DNA from: Dehalococcoidia bacterium
Lineage (GTDB): Bacteria > Chloroflexota > Dehalococcoidia > UBA2979
Assembly: GCA_029941115.1 (NCBI GenBank)
Contig: JAPYRK010000001.1
Span: 101,322 to 165,321 of the forward strand
Reading direction: 5' to 3'
Length of the DNA: 64,000 bases
Shown here piece after piece: positions 31,067-41,463 of the stretch. The notes under the pieces were generated by a model. It did no database searches and had not been told where the DNA came from. It saw nothing but the letters and a program-made list of their open reading frames with translations. The translations under genes were made by a program, and so were the position numbers. How positions within the stretch are numbered: position 1 is the first letter of the stretch; each line of letters starts with the position of its first letter.

Positions 31067-33418
31067 ATGACTAACTTAACCGTCACTGGTAATACTACCG
31101 GTGGACAAACCCAGATTTTTTCTCGAGAGATCGGTGGAAACACTTTTGAAATTGGTATAGGACGGCTTGCCCAAAGTGCGCTAGCCTCCGTAACCATTAG
31201 ATACGGCGACACCGTAATGCTCACAACGCTCTGCGACGGCGAATCAAGACCAGGTACGGACTTTTTTCCACTGACCGTTGATTTTGAAGAACGTATGTAC
31301 TCAATTGGAAAAATCCCCGGCTCTTTTTTCAAGCGCGAAGGTCGACCAGGTACTGATGCAACACTCGCGGCCCGAATGACTGATAGACCAATTAGGCCCC
31401 TTTTTCCCAAAAACTATCGGCGTGAAGTTCATCTTGTAAACACACTTCTTTCGTCGGATCGAGCACACCCAGCTGATGTACTCGCCACAACAGCCGGATC
31501 AACAGCAATTAACATGTCACCGTTACCGTTCGAGGGCCCAGTCTCTTCTGTACAAGTTGGCCGGATAGATGGTGAGCTCATTCCGTTCCCCACGTACGAA
31601 CAAATTGATGCTAGTGACTTGAATCTTGTTGTTGCAGCAAGTGATGACTCTGTAATTATGATTGAGGCTGGCGCAAAACAAATTCCTGAAGAGGATCTCA
31701 TCGTAGCGATAGAATACGCCGAGGAGATTTGTAAGGAGCTTAATTCACTCCAGCGAGAAGTTATTGCTGCTGCTGGTGTTGATAAAGATGAATGGATTCC
31801 AGCTGAAGCAGACGCGGCTCTTAGCTCGCGTATTCAAGATATGTTATTGAGTAACCCAGAAGCAATACTCGATGCGGTCAAGGGTGACGGATTTCGTGGC
31901 ATGGATGAGATGTCCAAAAAAGTACACGCACAATTGATTGAAGAGGGTGCTAACGAAGAAGATTTGGACGCCAAGGCCGTTCGTGCTGAAACAGAATCAA
32001 CTATAAAAACATACGTCCGCGGTAGAATTCTTGACGAAGGAAAGCGCGCTGATGATCGATCATCCGATCAAATACGTGAACTGTCAGCAATGGTAGATGT
32101 TCTTCCAAGAGTACACGGGAGCGGACTCTTCCAACGGGGTGATACGCAAGTATTAACCGTAGCCACTCTTGGCTCTTTACGTGACAGAGCTCGCGTGGAC
32201 ACTATCGCGCCGCGTGAATGGAACATGTTCATGCATCACTACAACTTTCCACCTTATTCAGTTGGTGAGGCTCGTCCTCTTAGAACAGCCGGCCGACGTG
32301 AAATTGGTCACGGTATGCTTGCCGAAAAAGCACTTGAAGCTGTTCTACCAGAATTTGATGAATTCCCATATGTAATTCGACTCGTCTCAGACGTCCTCGC
32401 ATCGAATGGATCGACATCTCAGGCTGCAACCTGTGGCTCCACTCTGGCTTTGATGGACGCTGGAGTTCCAATCAAGGCCCCTGTGGCAGGTGTCGCAATG
32501 GGACTTGTATCGAATTCAGATTCAAGTAAATATGAAATCCTAACAGATATCGCTGGGATTGAAGATGCCCTAGGCGACATGGACTTCAAGGTTGCTGGTA
32601 CCGCCGCTGGAGTCACCGCCGTGCAGCTAGATATAAAGCTGAAGAAACTTCCGTCAAACTTCTTGAACGAAGTGTTCGAGAAAGCGCGCATAGGTCGAAT
32701 GACTATTTTAGATGCCATGAACGAAGCTTTGGCTGAGCCTCGTGCAGAAGTTGGTCTGCACGCACCAAAGATTGCAGTTACTAAAATAAATCCTGAGAAA
32801 ATAGGTGCTCTGATTGGACCTGGTGGAAAAAATATAAATGCAATTATTGCCGAAACTTCTGCATCGATTGATGTCGAAGAGGACGGTACCGTTTATGTTG
32901 GTGGCGCGAGCAGTGAATCACTTGAGGCAGCCCTACGTAAAGTAGATGCACTGACTCGGGAATTAGAAGTTGGTGAAGAATTTGAAGGTTCTGTAGTACG
33001 ACTTATGAATTTTGGCGCTTTCATAGAACTACTTCCCGGAAAAGATGGATTACTCCATATCTCTGAACTGGCTGAATCTCGTGACCAGCAGATGGAGCAA
33101 CTCGCCAATGTTGGAGATGTATTAAAGGTAAGAATTAACGAAATCGACGACCGTGGACGTATTAACCTTGGGCTTGTGGGTACAGAGGGTCGGGTTGGCC
33201 TGACGGGTAACGAATCTGATGAAACTGACAGTCCTGATAGAGGTCCTAGAAACGATAGAGCTCCTAGAAACGATAGAGCTCCTAGAAACGATAGAGCTCC
33301 TAGAAGCGATAGGGCTCCTAGAAGCGATAGGGCTCCTAGAAGCGATAGGGCTCCGCGGAATGACAGTCAATCAAGTAATCGTGATGAAGGCGGCGATTCT
33401 GGCCGAAGAAAGTGGTAG
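31067..33418 (+). CDS. pnp: Polyribonucleotide nucleotidyltransferase with repeated Arg/Asp/Pro C-terminal tail
   Basis: PNPase core and KH (PEKIGALIGPGGKNINAI) and S1 (GSVVRLMNFGAFIELLPGKDGLLHISEL) domains. Confidence 0.97.
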   Translation: MTNLTVTGNTTGGQTQIFSREIGGNTFEIGIGRLAQSALASVTIRYGDTVMLTTLCDGESRPGTDFFPLTVDFEERMYSIGKIPGSFFKREGRPGTDATLAARMTDRPIRPLFPKNYRREVHLVNTLLSSDRAHPADVLATTAGSTAINMSPLPFEGPVSSVQVGRIDGELIPFPTYEQIDASDLNLVVAASDDSVIMIEAGAKQIPEEDLIVAIEYAEEICKELNSLQREVIAAAGVDKDEWIPAEADAALSSRIQDMLLSNPEAILDAVKGDGFRGMDEMSKKVHAQLIEEGANEEDLDAKAVRAETESTIKTYVRGRILDEGKRADDRSSDQIRELSAMVDVLPRVHGSGLFQRGDTQVLTVATLGSLRDRARVDTIAPREWNMFMHHYNFPPYSVGEARPLRTAGRREIGHGMLAEKALEAVLPEFDEFPYVIRLVSDVLASNGSTSQAATCGSTLALMDAGVPIKAPVAGVAMGLVSNSDSSKYEILTDIAGIEDALGDMDFKVAGTAAGVTAVQLDIKLKKLPSNFLNEVFEKARIGRMTILDAMNEALAEPRAEVGLHAPKIAVTKINPEKIGALIGPGGKNINAIIAETSASIDVEEDGTVYVGGASSESLEAALRKVDALTRELEVGEEFEGSVVRLMNFGAFIELLPGKDGLLHISELAESRDQQMEQLANVGDVLKVRINEIDDRGRINLGLVGTEGRVGLTGNESDETDSPDRGPRNDRAPRNDRAPRNDRAPRSDRAPRSDRAPRSDRAPRNDSQSSNRDEGGDSGRRKW
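33235..33357 (+). repeat. 18-bp tandem repeats encoding RNDRAP/RSDRAP in the PNPase tail
   Basis: Successive GATAGAGCTCCTAGAAAC / GATAGGGCTCCTAGAAGC units. Confidence 0.93.
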
Positions 33419-33426
33419 ACACTCGC

Positions 33427-34389
33427 ATGCCACGTATTTTCGTGGCACGCATGCTTCCAGGGGAGCTTTCTCCTGGAAGCCCGCTTGATCGCCTTGCTAA
33501 AGTGGCCCAACTCGATATCTGGCCAAGTCAAATACCCCCTACATCTTCGGAGCTAAAAGAAAGTATTAAAACAGCTGATGCCATCGTAACAACAATCGCA
33601 GAGCAAATTAATCGTGATGTCTTAGAAGATGCAACTCGTTTAAAAATTGTTTCTCAGTTGGGTGTTGGGTATGACAATATTGATGTTCTTGCTTGCAGTG
33701 AACGTGGAATCTTTGTAACCAATACACCTGATGTTGTAACTGATGCAACGGCTGATCTCACATGGTCATTATTGCTATCCAGTGCCCGAAAGGTTTTTGA
33801 AGCCAACTCAGCAATTCGGGAATCCAAATGGGGTGCTTGGCATCCCTCATGGATGTTAGGGTCAGCGGTCGCTGACAAAACGCTAGGTATCATCGGGCCA
33901 GGAAAAATTGGAACAGCCGTTGCCGAGCGTGCTGCTGGTTTTCGAATGAATGTTTTTTACCATGGAAATAAGGAAAAAAAGAACTTTCCCGGTAAACACC
34001 TGAGCTTAGATTCGTTACTTGAGCAAAGTGACTTTGTTTCTATGCACATACCGTTGAACGAGAGCACTCAATATTATTGTGATTCAGACTTTTTCTCTAA
34101 AATGAAAAAAAGTGCGATCTTTATTAATACTGGTAGAGGTGGGTTAGTAGATCAAGCTGACATGATAAGTGCTCTCAAGAATCAGACTATTGCTGGAGCG
34201 GGAATCGATGTTATGGAGCCAGAGCCACTTCCAGCGAATCATCCTCTCCTAGATCTTAAAAATTGCACAATTACTCCGCATATTGGAAGTGCCACACTAG
34301 AAACTCGACTAGCTATGTCAAATTTAGTAGCGGACAGTATCATTGCAGCAATAGAAGGAACTGTTCCTCCGAATTTAGTAAATCCTTAG
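33427..34389 (+). CDS. D-isomer-specific 2-hydroxyacid dehydrogenase
   Basis: QLGVGYDNIDV, GIIGPGKIGTAVAERAAGF, INTGRGGLVDQADM, TPHIGSATLETR; ATG 33427 (MPRIFVARML) is the likely start. Confidence 0.9.
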   Translation: MPRIFVARMLPGELSPGSPLDRLAKVAQLDIWPSQIPPTSSELKESIKTADAIVTTIAEQINRDVLEDATRLKIVSQLGVGYDNIDVLACSERGIFVTNTPDVVTDATADLTWSLLLSSARKVFEANSAIRESKWGAWHPSWMLGSAVADKTLGIIGPGKIGTAVAERAAGFRMNVFYHGNKEKKNFPGKHLSLDSLLEQSDFVSMHIPLNESTQYYCDSDFFSKMKKSAIFINTGRGGLVDQADMISALKNQTIAGAGIDVMEPEPLPANHPLLDLKNCTITPHIGSATLETRLAMSNLVADSIIAAIEGTVPPNLVNP

Positions 34390-34404
34390 TTTGGAACCCT
34401 CGCA

Positions 34405-35067
34405 TTGGCAATTAACCAACCTGAAAGCACTGCTAACCACGATAAAGACGTTTTAATTGAGCAGCTTTGGAGTCTTGGTGCTTTTCAATTTGGCGAATTC
34501 TCGGAAGGCAATACTACTCGGAATTCACCGATATTCATTAATACAAAAAGAATTATTTCAAAGCCATCTGTGCTTATGTCAGCAGCACATTTAATCGCAG
34601 CTGAACTAGAAATGCTGCGTACTCGTCGTCGCCAACATCTAAGTGACTTCGATTTTATTGCCGGAATTCCATTTGGTGGACTACATCTCGCTACAGCACT
34701 ATCTCTATATCTTGACTCACCTCTCCTTTATGTACGACCACCCCGTATTCCTGCCGATCTCGCCGAACCTCCGTACCTTGAAGGTTCATATCGACCAGGC
34801 CAAAGTGCCCTTGTTATTGACGATTTAGCGGCGGGAGGATCATCACTCCGTGAAACAGTAGCAGTGCTTAGATCCATGGGAATTACGGTGTCAGATGCAA
34901 TTGTATTGGTTGATAGAGAGGCTGGAGTAACTAGGAAAATGGAACAGTTCGGCGTTCGCGTCCATGCAGTTCTAAAAATCTCATACCTAGCAAGGCGACT
35001 TCTGGAGCAAAATCACATAACACAAGAGCTCTACGAATCAATCGATAAGTATCTGGGTAAAAAGTAA
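34405..35067 (+). CDS. pyrE: Orotate phosphoribosyltransferase-like protein
   Basis: PRTase motif SALVIDDLAAGGSSLRETVAVLRSMG; FDFIAGIPFGGLHLATALSLYL. Confidence 0.78.
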   Translation: MAINQPESTANHDKDVLIEQLWSLGAFQFGEFSEGNTTRNSPIFINTKRIISKPSVLMSAAHLIAAELEMLRTRRRQHLSDFDFIAGIPFGGLHLATALSLYLDSPLLYVRPPRIPADLAEPPYLEGSYRPGQSALVIDDLAAGGSSLRETVAVLRSMGITVSDAIVLVDREAGVTRKMEQFGVRVHAVLKISYLARRLLEQNHITQELYESIDKYLGKK

Positions 35068-35100
35068 AATAACTAGATATCTACGTTTACGGATAAATAC

Positions 35101-35649
35101 TTGCCTAAAAAAATCGCGACCAAGTCAGAATTGCTGGAGCGCAAAATCAAGCGCGATCCAGAAAGCCGCGCTCTCGCTGCACTCCATAAAGGTCTAAAAA
35201 ATCTCCCCGTCAAGCGCCAACCTCACGTTTCCTTACAATTTGTTACCGACCTGTCCAAAAAACTTACTCGTGCAACATATGTGGCTCTATCTGTCACAGA
35301 CAGGCATGACCGGGTAGAGGGATTTATTACATCTGGGCTAAATAATTCAGAACTTGCTCGCCTTTCTACCCCTCCTCAAGGCCATGGGCCTCTTGGATCC
35401 TTACGATTAGATGGCCGTCCTGTGCATTTTGAAAATGTTCAAAATCACGCCAAAGCCTTTGGTTTTCCTAGTAACCATCCAGAAATGACTGCGATGATAG
35501 GTGTCGCTATATGGGTCTCAGGATCGGTACGAGGAGCACTTTATGCAACGGACCGGAAAGGCAGGAGAGGGTTCAACTTGGACGACCAACTGATTCTTAG
35601 TACGTTAGCTTCTCACGCAGGTCGAGTTATCGAAACAGAGTGGTATTAA
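35101..35649 (+). CDS. GAF-domain protein
   Basis: GPLGSLRLDGRPVHFENVQNHAKAFGFPSNHPEMTAMIGVAIWVSGSVRGALYATDRKG. Confidence 0.7.
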   Translation: MPKKIATKSELLERKIKRDPESRALAALHKGLKNLPVKRQPHVSLQFVTDLSKKLTRATYVALSVTDRHDRVEGFITSGLNNSELARLSTPPQGHGPLGSLRLDGRPVHFENVQNHAKAFGFPSNHPEMTAMIGVAIWVSGSVRGALYATDRKGRRGFNLDDQLILSTLASHAGRVIETEWY

Positions 35650-36551
35650 GTACTAAAGCACTTCCACCCGACGACGATTGCATCTGGCCCATACAGCGTC
35701 GCCGACCTCAGTGTCATAGGCGTGACTGTTATTTTCAGCTGAGCACTATCTACCGTTTTATTGACAGAATGAGCCAAAGCTTCCGACGCTTGATCAGATC
35801 CAGAATGCATGATCGTAAGATGGACAGCTTCGCCACTATGTGACTTCTGGATTTCAAAGGCCACTAGATCTCTAAGCTCCTGTAAAAGACTAGAACGACT
35901 GGAACGCTCCTTATCTGGTGTGAGCATTCTAATCTCCTGATCTATAAAATGCCCTATAAATCGATGGTGCCGGAATGTTCCATACCCGTGCCGCTCAGGT
36001 AAAGAAGCTGACTCAAATAGGCATAAGATGCGAGAGCAGCAAGAAGGTGCCTTCTTTTCACTCTCTACAGCAAAGGCTGCCTCTGCTCCAGTCTCACCCT
36101 TCGCTACTCGCTCAGCTACACTGCTAGCCTGCCAACTAGCAGCAATGCTTGGAGCTGCACCGTTACTTCCACCCACTATGTGTAAGTCGGTTTCTCGTTT
36201 CGTGAAAAAATCTTCCACCGCGTTTTGCAGCACGTCTGTTCCCATCTCATTTCGGAGATTAGGAGGCATCTGTCCCTCGAGGCAACGGACCCAAACCGCA
36301 GAATTTACACTCCAATTAAGTCGATGCAGTAGTCTAGATAAACCGTCTTCAATAACTTGCTCTGAATAAGGCCCTACTAACGAGAAAAGATACGGCACTG
36401 TTAGTACACTCCGATCAGCAAGATTGGATAGATCGGTAGCAGCTAGCGGAAACGCGTGTGTTTTGACTCCGCTCATTTCTAGGGATGGAAGAAGAACCGC
36501 TACATCAGTATCCAAAAATATATTCGTTGTCACAAAAAAACTACCACCCAT
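35646..36551 (-). CDS. Uncharacterised protein, possibly a highly diverged DegV-like protein
   Basis: Layout SWQASSVAERVAKGETGAEAA...HLTIMHSGSDQASEALAHSV...ITVTPMTLRSATLYGPDAIVVGW loosely matches DegV C-terminal region. Confidence 0.35.
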   Translation of the reverse strand: MGGSFFVTTNIFLDTDVAVLLPSLEMSGVKTHAFPLAATDLSNLADRSVLTVPYLFSLVGPYSEQVIEDGLSRLLHRLNWSVNSAVWVRCLEGQMPPNLRNEMGTDVLQNAVEDFFTKRETDLHIVGGSNGAAPSIAASWQASSVAERVAKGETGAEAAFAVESEKKAPSCCSRILCLFESASLPERHGYGTFRHHRFIGHFIDQEIRMLTPDKERSSRSSLLQELRDLVAFEIQKSHSGEAVHLTIMHSGSDQASEALAHSVNKTVDSAQLKITVTPMTLRSATLYGPDAIVVGWKCFST

Positions 36552-36599
36552 AGAACTAACTTAAGTCTGTAAAAAGTGAATCAATTTGCCTTGTTCACA

Positions 36600-37313
36600 T
36601 CATTCAAAATATAGCATCCGTCGTGACAAGAGTGCGCCCACCCAGGCTAAAAGACATATCGCTATTCCGACTAATCCGTCAAGCCAAAAATGATTACCTG
36701 TGCAGATAATCGCTACAAGCTGAAATAAAAAAATCATTGCGACAAAAAACCGAAGAATCATACTTTTAAAACTACTCATAACCGCCAAAACCAACAATAA
36801 AGCCCAGCCTGCATGAAGTGAAGGCATTGCAGCATATTGATTTACAAATGGAGTAAATTCCTGCGCCTGATAAGATACTTGGGAAAACACCTCCATCGTG
36901 TCCACAAAATCATGTCCATGAACAAGACGAGGTGGACTCACTGGAAAAAGCCAATAGATCCCTAGTGATACGCCGCCAGAGAGCAGCATAGAGTTTCTTA
37001 ACAGCACGAATGCCGGCCGAGCAATCAAGGAAAAGGCAATGCCGGTGACCACAATTACTGGGAAATGAAACCAAAAATATACATTATTGAAAATATGAGA
37101 CACCAGTTCATTGGAAGCAGTCCACTGGTTAAGCTGTGGCTCAAAAAATAAATGTGCCGCTTTTTCAAAATTGATAATTGTCTCGGAATTTTGTTCTGCT
37201 TGTACCTGCCTGTCGACGACCGAACCCCTAACTAAAAAATATAGAAGTAAGCCCACGGTTACCCAACCGAAGTCTAAAAATTTACTACTTAGATGCAAGC
37301 CAAATCTCAACAT
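36600..37313 (-). CDS. PAP2-superfamily (Aur1/inositolphosphotransferase-like) membrane protein
   Basis: YWLFPVSPPRLV, YAAMPSLHAGWALL, GNHFWLDGLVG motifs. Confidence 0.82.
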   Translation of the reverse strand: MLRFGLHLSSKFLDFGWVTVGLLLYFLVRGSVVDRQVQAEQNSETIINFEKAAHLFFEPQLNQWTASNELVSHIFNNVYFWFHFPVIVVTGIAFSLIARPAFVLLRNSMLLSGGVSLGIYWLFPVSPPRLVHGHDFVDTMEVFSQVSYQAQEFTPFVNQYAAMPSLHAGWALLLVLAVMSSFKSMILRFFVAMIFLFQLVAIICTGNHFWLDGLVGIAICLLAWVGALLSRRMLYFE

Positions 37314-37462
37314 AAATCCTCTGCGCTTTAGCGACTACGTTTTCCTACGCCAATAAAACTTCCTTCGCTACCCTGTTGCTCTAAAGAGCTAAACTAAATA
37401 TGAAATAAATTTACCAACCACTAACAAATTCTTCAATATTTGAAGTAGAAAAGATAGACTTT

Positions 37463-38989
37463 ATGCCTGGACCTAATACACAAATTCTCACATCTAATAA
37501 ATCCCCAATGACTCTTTCTGGAGATACCCTCGTCATCACCATTAAAAAAGGAGATGCGCTTAGGGGCGATCTGTTCAACAAACTAAACACGTTGTCCAAA
37601 GGTGGGCTAGCCGTGTTGAAATCAAATGGCTCGTTGACCGGCAGTTTAGGCGAGTTGGTTTGGTTACCAGTACAAACTTCTCATTACAAGCGAGTTGCCT
37701 TAGCCGGTGCTGGGGACTGTAAGCCATCGGATTACACCGAAGTTAAGGCGCGGGACTTTTTTGGAAATTTATCGAGAAAACTTCGCTCTGTGAACGCGGG
37801 TGAAGTTGTTGTCACCATTGATCCGATTATTTCTGCATTAAAATCAGTTCCACTTGGATCACAGGCCGCTGCAGAAGGACTAATTCTTGGTCAATATCGG
37901 TTCGATACCCACCACACAAAAAAAACTGATAGACCAAAATTCACACTGGGTAATATTACGATCGCTGTCGGAACAAAAACCTCGGCCCCGCAATTGGCCA
38001 GCGGTGTATCCAAAGGCTCGATAATAGCCGAAGCTATCAATACATCAAGAGATCTGGCCAATACTCCAGCAAATTTAATGACCCCAACCATCGTGGCTGA
38101 ACGGGCGAGAGAGATAGCTGACCAAGCTGGTATTGAAATCGAAATTATCGAGAGATCTGACGCTGAGCGATTAGGTATGGGATCGTATCTCTCAGTTGCG
38201 AACGGCTCACACCAACCACCAAAATTTATCGTCATGACCTACAAGAATGGCGGGCCGCGGAAACCAATTGCCCTAGTGGGTAAGGGGATTACTTTCGACA
38301 CGGGTGGCACATCCCTCAAGCCTCCAGGCGGTATGGAAAGTATGAAATATGACATGTCAGGCGCAGCGACCGTGATTTCAGCAATCGGTGCCATAGCTCG
38401 CTTAAAGCTTAAAACGCATGTGGTCGCGATCGCTCCTTGTACTGAAAATATGCCGGGGGGCGGGGCGACTAAACCAGGTGACGTCGTCTACGCCATGGAC
38501 GGTCAATCTATCGAAGTCATCAACACAGATGCTGAGGGTCGGCTAGTACTGGCGGACGGTATTGCATATGCTAAAAAGGTTAAGAATGCGGGAATCATAC
38601 TGGACGTAGCGACCTTGACTGGAGCTATGAGCGTATCGTTGGGAGACTATCGGATCGGAGTTTTCTGCAACCAAGACAACTTATTTCGACAACTCGACTC
38701 AGTGGCGCAATCCACCGGAGAGTTAATCTGGAGAATGCCCCTCGATGACTACTACTCTAAGCAAATTAAGAGCGAGGCCGCCGATCTAGCAAACACGGGT
38801 GGTCGCCTCGCAGGCTCAATCACTGCGGCTAAGTTTATCGAAGCATTTGTTGGCGATAACCCTTGGGCTCACTTTGATATTGCGGGTTTAATGACAGCTA
38901 AAAGTGATTCTGGAATTCATATCAAAGGGAGTTCCGGCGTCCCAACCAAGTCACTGATTGAATACGTGTCCGCTAAAAGCACTAATTAG
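37463..38989 (+). CDS. pepA: Leucyl aminopeptidase (M17)
   Basis: VGKGITFDTGGTSLKPPGGMESMKYDMSGAA, NTDAEGRLVLADG. Confidence 0.95.
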   Translation: MPGPNTQILTSNKSPMTLSGDTLVITIKKGDALRGDLFNKLNTLSKGGLAVLKSNGSLTGSLGELVWLPVQTSHYKRVALAGAGDCKPSDYTEVKARDFFGNLSRKLRSVNAGEVVVTIDPIISALKSVPLGSQAAAEGLILGQYRFDTHHTKKTDRPKFTLGNITIAVGTKTSAPQLASGVSKGSIIAEAINTSRDLANTPANLMTPTIVAERAREIADQAGIEIEIIERSDAERLGMGSYLSVANGSHQPPKFIVMTYKNGGPRKPIALVGKGITFDTGGTSLKPPGGMESMKYDMSGAATVISAIGAIARLKLKTHVVAIAPCTENMPGGGATKPGDVVYAMDGQSIEVINTDAEGRLVLADGIAYAKKVKNAGIILDVATLTGAMSVSLGDYRIGVFCNQDNLFRQLDSVAQSTGELIWRMPLDDYYSKQIKSEAADLANTGGRLAGSITAAKFIEAFVGDNPWAHFDIAGLMTAKSDSGIHIKGSSGVPTKSLIEYVSAKSTN

Positions 38990-39002
38990 AAAACCGTGCA
39001 CT

Positions 39003-39410
39003 ATGCCTGAAATTAATCCTTTTGGAATCGCTGGAATAATCATCTGGACATCCTCAGATAGATTTGCAAAGATGAAAGATTTCTATGTAGACAAACTGGG
39101 CTTGGTACCTCTCCACCAGCGCGATTACTTTGTTAATTTCAAATGGCCCGGTGATAAAGCAGATATTCATCTGACAATTAGTGTCCATTCCGAAGTACAG
39201 GCTGAAAGCGCTGACCCTGAACGCATAATGATTAACCTCCATGTGAGAAATATTCAGGCAATCACAAAACACCTGTCGTCTGTCGGAATTAACTTCATTC
39301 GGAAGCCTGAACAAGAATCATGGGGTGGGTGGATCGCCACAATGAGAGACCCAGATAATAATACGATCCAATTGCTACAATCACCTGACAAGACTTCTCA
39401 AAATAATTAA
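39003..39410 (+). CDS. VOC/glyoxalase-family protein
   Basis: MKDFYVDKLGLVPLHQRDYFVNFKW ... WIATMRDPDNNTIQLLQ. Confidence 0.82.
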   Translation: MPEINPFGIAGIIIWTSSDRFAKMKDFYVDKLGLVPLHQRDYFVNFKWPGDKADIHLTISVHSEVQAESADPERIMINLHVRNIQAITKHLSSVGINFIRKPEQESWGGWIATMRDPDNNTIQLLQSPDKTSQNN

Positions 39411-39463
39411 TTAAACCCTAACATTTATGCCTGAAGACAATTACCAGCAAGGAGATTGCCCGT

Positions 39464-40036
39464 ATGAAAATCGGAATTGATTTTGACGACACGCTAAATG
39501 ATTACCGTTCTCTACTAAAAGATTTGGTCAGCGAGCGTCACGACAAAAAGCTGAAATCTGGTGAAACACTAGCCTCCACTATCGGAAAAGAAATAAGCGA
39601 AAATCTCGTAAAGGAAGTTCTAGAGACAGATCTTTCACTTCGCCTTGCACCCCGCCAACATTCAGTAGAGGTGATGCAACGACTAATCAAAGATGGCCAT
39701 GAATTTATTGTCTTAACAGCAAGATATGATCGCGAAATTCACCATATCGATGAATGGCTCTCTAAGCACGGACTTCAGGCAAATGTTTATCCAACAAATC
39801 GTGAAGATAAGGGGCCTATAGCCGAAGAGTTAGGGCTAGCGTTTCACCTAGATGACATGATTTCTCAAATTAATACCTTCACTACTGACCATCACACTAT
39901 CCCGGTTTTAATTGCCGGCGGATGGATGCCCACGAGTCTTGCTGGAGGAGATAGCACATCCTCCCGAGTCTCGGATCACGTCAGGAAAGTTGAAGGTTGG
40001 CTTGAGTTTGAGTCCTTAATTAATACAGCCGCGTAA
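39464..40036 (+). CDS. HAD-like 5'-nucleotidase (NT5C-type) family protein
   Basis: KIGIDFDDTLNDY motif I, IVLTARYDREIHHIDEWL. Confidence 0.72.
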   Translation: MKIGIDFDDTLNDYRSLLKDLVSERHDKKLKSGETLASTIGKEISENLVKEVLETDLSLRLAPRQHSVEVMQRLIKDGHEFIVLTARYDREIHHIDEWLSKHGLQANVYPTNREDKGPIAEELGLAFHLDDMISQINTFTTDHHTIPVLIAGGWMPTSLAGGDSTSSRVSDHVRKVEGWLEFESLINTAA

Positions 40037-40077
40037 GTTTTCTTATCCTCTGGACATCAACCATCCTCTAATCAGTT

Positions 40078-41355
40078 TCAAGAAGCAGTGGATATGTCCC
40101 CTGAGGCAACCCTCTCACAGGCTCGTCCGAGTCGCCTAGTGGCCTCTTCGAGATCATCCTTCTGGGCCCATGAATACGCAAGCCTGATATTCCGAGAGTT
40201 CATCTCCGCTTGATTAGGGAAAAAAGCATGCCCCGCCGGTGCAATCAAGCCCTCTTCGACAGCCGCAGCTTGAACGCTTTTCGGATCAAGTCCCTGCTGT
40301 AGGTTAATCCACATGAAAAAACCACCTAGAGGCTCCCGAAATGTTAAGTAAGGTTCGCAATAATCACGAAGGCCTCTTGCAAGCACATTGCACTTTTCTT
40401 GGTAAATACTCCTCATCGAGATAATATGCTCATCAAGTTGGCCTGAGCTCATAAAATCCGTGATCATATGGTGCAATAAAGGTGAATTTCCCATATCAAA
40501 TCTCATTCGCAATACATGATCGATTACTCTCGGATCACCGTGAATCCAACCTACTCTAAGTCCGGTCGCAATAATTTTTGAAAAAGTGCCTACCGAAATC
40601 ACGCCATGGCAGCCTGAAAGCGTTGATAGATCCGTTGGTAACTGGGTAGATGGGAAATATAGTTCCGAATACGCCTCGTCATCGACCACTAAAATTTGGT
40701 GCTTCGCGGCGACTCGCAAGAGCTCTTCTCGACGGTCTTGAGACATTGAAATGCCTGCTGGGTTATGGAAGGTAGCTATGGTGTAAATTATTTTTACCCG
40801 CGATCCATCTTTCTTGACTTTATCGATCAAGTCTTCCAACTGATCGGTGCACATCCCATTATCGTCGATAGGGACTGTTGCTATGTTTGCTTGATGTCCT
40901 CTAAATGTTCTAACAGACCCTGAAAAGGTTGGCCTTTCCGTGATAACAGTGTCTCCTGGTGACAGATATGCGCTACAAACTAAATCAATTGCTCCCGCGC
41001 TGCCATTGGTCATTAAAAAATGCTCAGCAGTTACATTAGCCGCGCGTTCCTTATTGAATCGCTTAGCCAGTTCATGTCTTAAATCCTCGTATCCTACGCC
41101 GCCGCCGTATCTAAGCGGTTCATCTGTGGGTACATTTATGATACGTGCCATGGACTCGAGTAATTGCTGCCTCGGGAGCGTGTCCGGATCAGGAATTCCT
41201 CCCCCAAGGGTAATCGGTGGAACTTTCGGCTCTATATCCGCGGGCAACCCCCAGTCAGTGGACGATCCTCTCGAGAGAAACTTGGCGCCCTCAGATGCCA
41301 ATTCATCTAAATCATAATCAGACCATATGGCTTCCAGTTCACCAGTAATACTCAT
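40078..41355 (-). CDS. PLP-dependent aminotransferase (class I, 2-aminoadipate aminotransferase-like)
   Basis: YTIATFHNPAGISMSQDRREELL, VDDEAYSELYF, SVGTFSKIIATGLRVGW. Confidence 0.9.
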   Translation of the reverse strand: MSITGELEAIWSDYDLDELASEGAKFLSRGSSTDWGLPADIEPKVPPITLGGGIPDPDTLPRQQLLESMARIINVPTDEPLRYGGGVGYEDLRHELAKRFNKERAANVTAEHFLMTNGSAGAIDLVCSAYLSPGDTVITERPTFSGSVRTFRGHQANIATVPIDDNGMCTDQLEDLIDKVKKDGSRVKIIYTIATFHNPAGISMSQDRREELLRVAAKHQILVVDDEAYSELYFPSTQLPTDLSTLSGCHGVISVGTFSKIIATGLRVGWIHGDPRVIDHVLRMRFDMGNSPLLHHMITDFMSSGQLDEHIISMRSIYQEKCNVLARGLRDYCEPYLTFREPLGGFFMWINLQQGLDPKSVQAAAVEEGLIAPAGHAFFPNQAEMNSRNIRLAYSWAQKDDLEEATRRLGRACERVASGDISTAS

Positions 41356-41463
41356 GTAAGTGCTCCATTTTTATTATGCAGACGCTGCCAAGATCCTAGA
41401 GCGTAATTGCTTTGTGTGGCAAGGCTGCGTCCTGCCCTGAAGGATAAAGCAATTGTAGTCGAC

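Noticed and set aside
33235-33357. Possible CRISPR-like repeat array
   Set aside because: Units are contiguous 18-bp in-frame coding repeats without spacers.
33122-33370. Antisense ORF with SPIASRSPIASRS repeats
   Set aside because: It is the reverse reading of the pnp tail repeats; no independent support.
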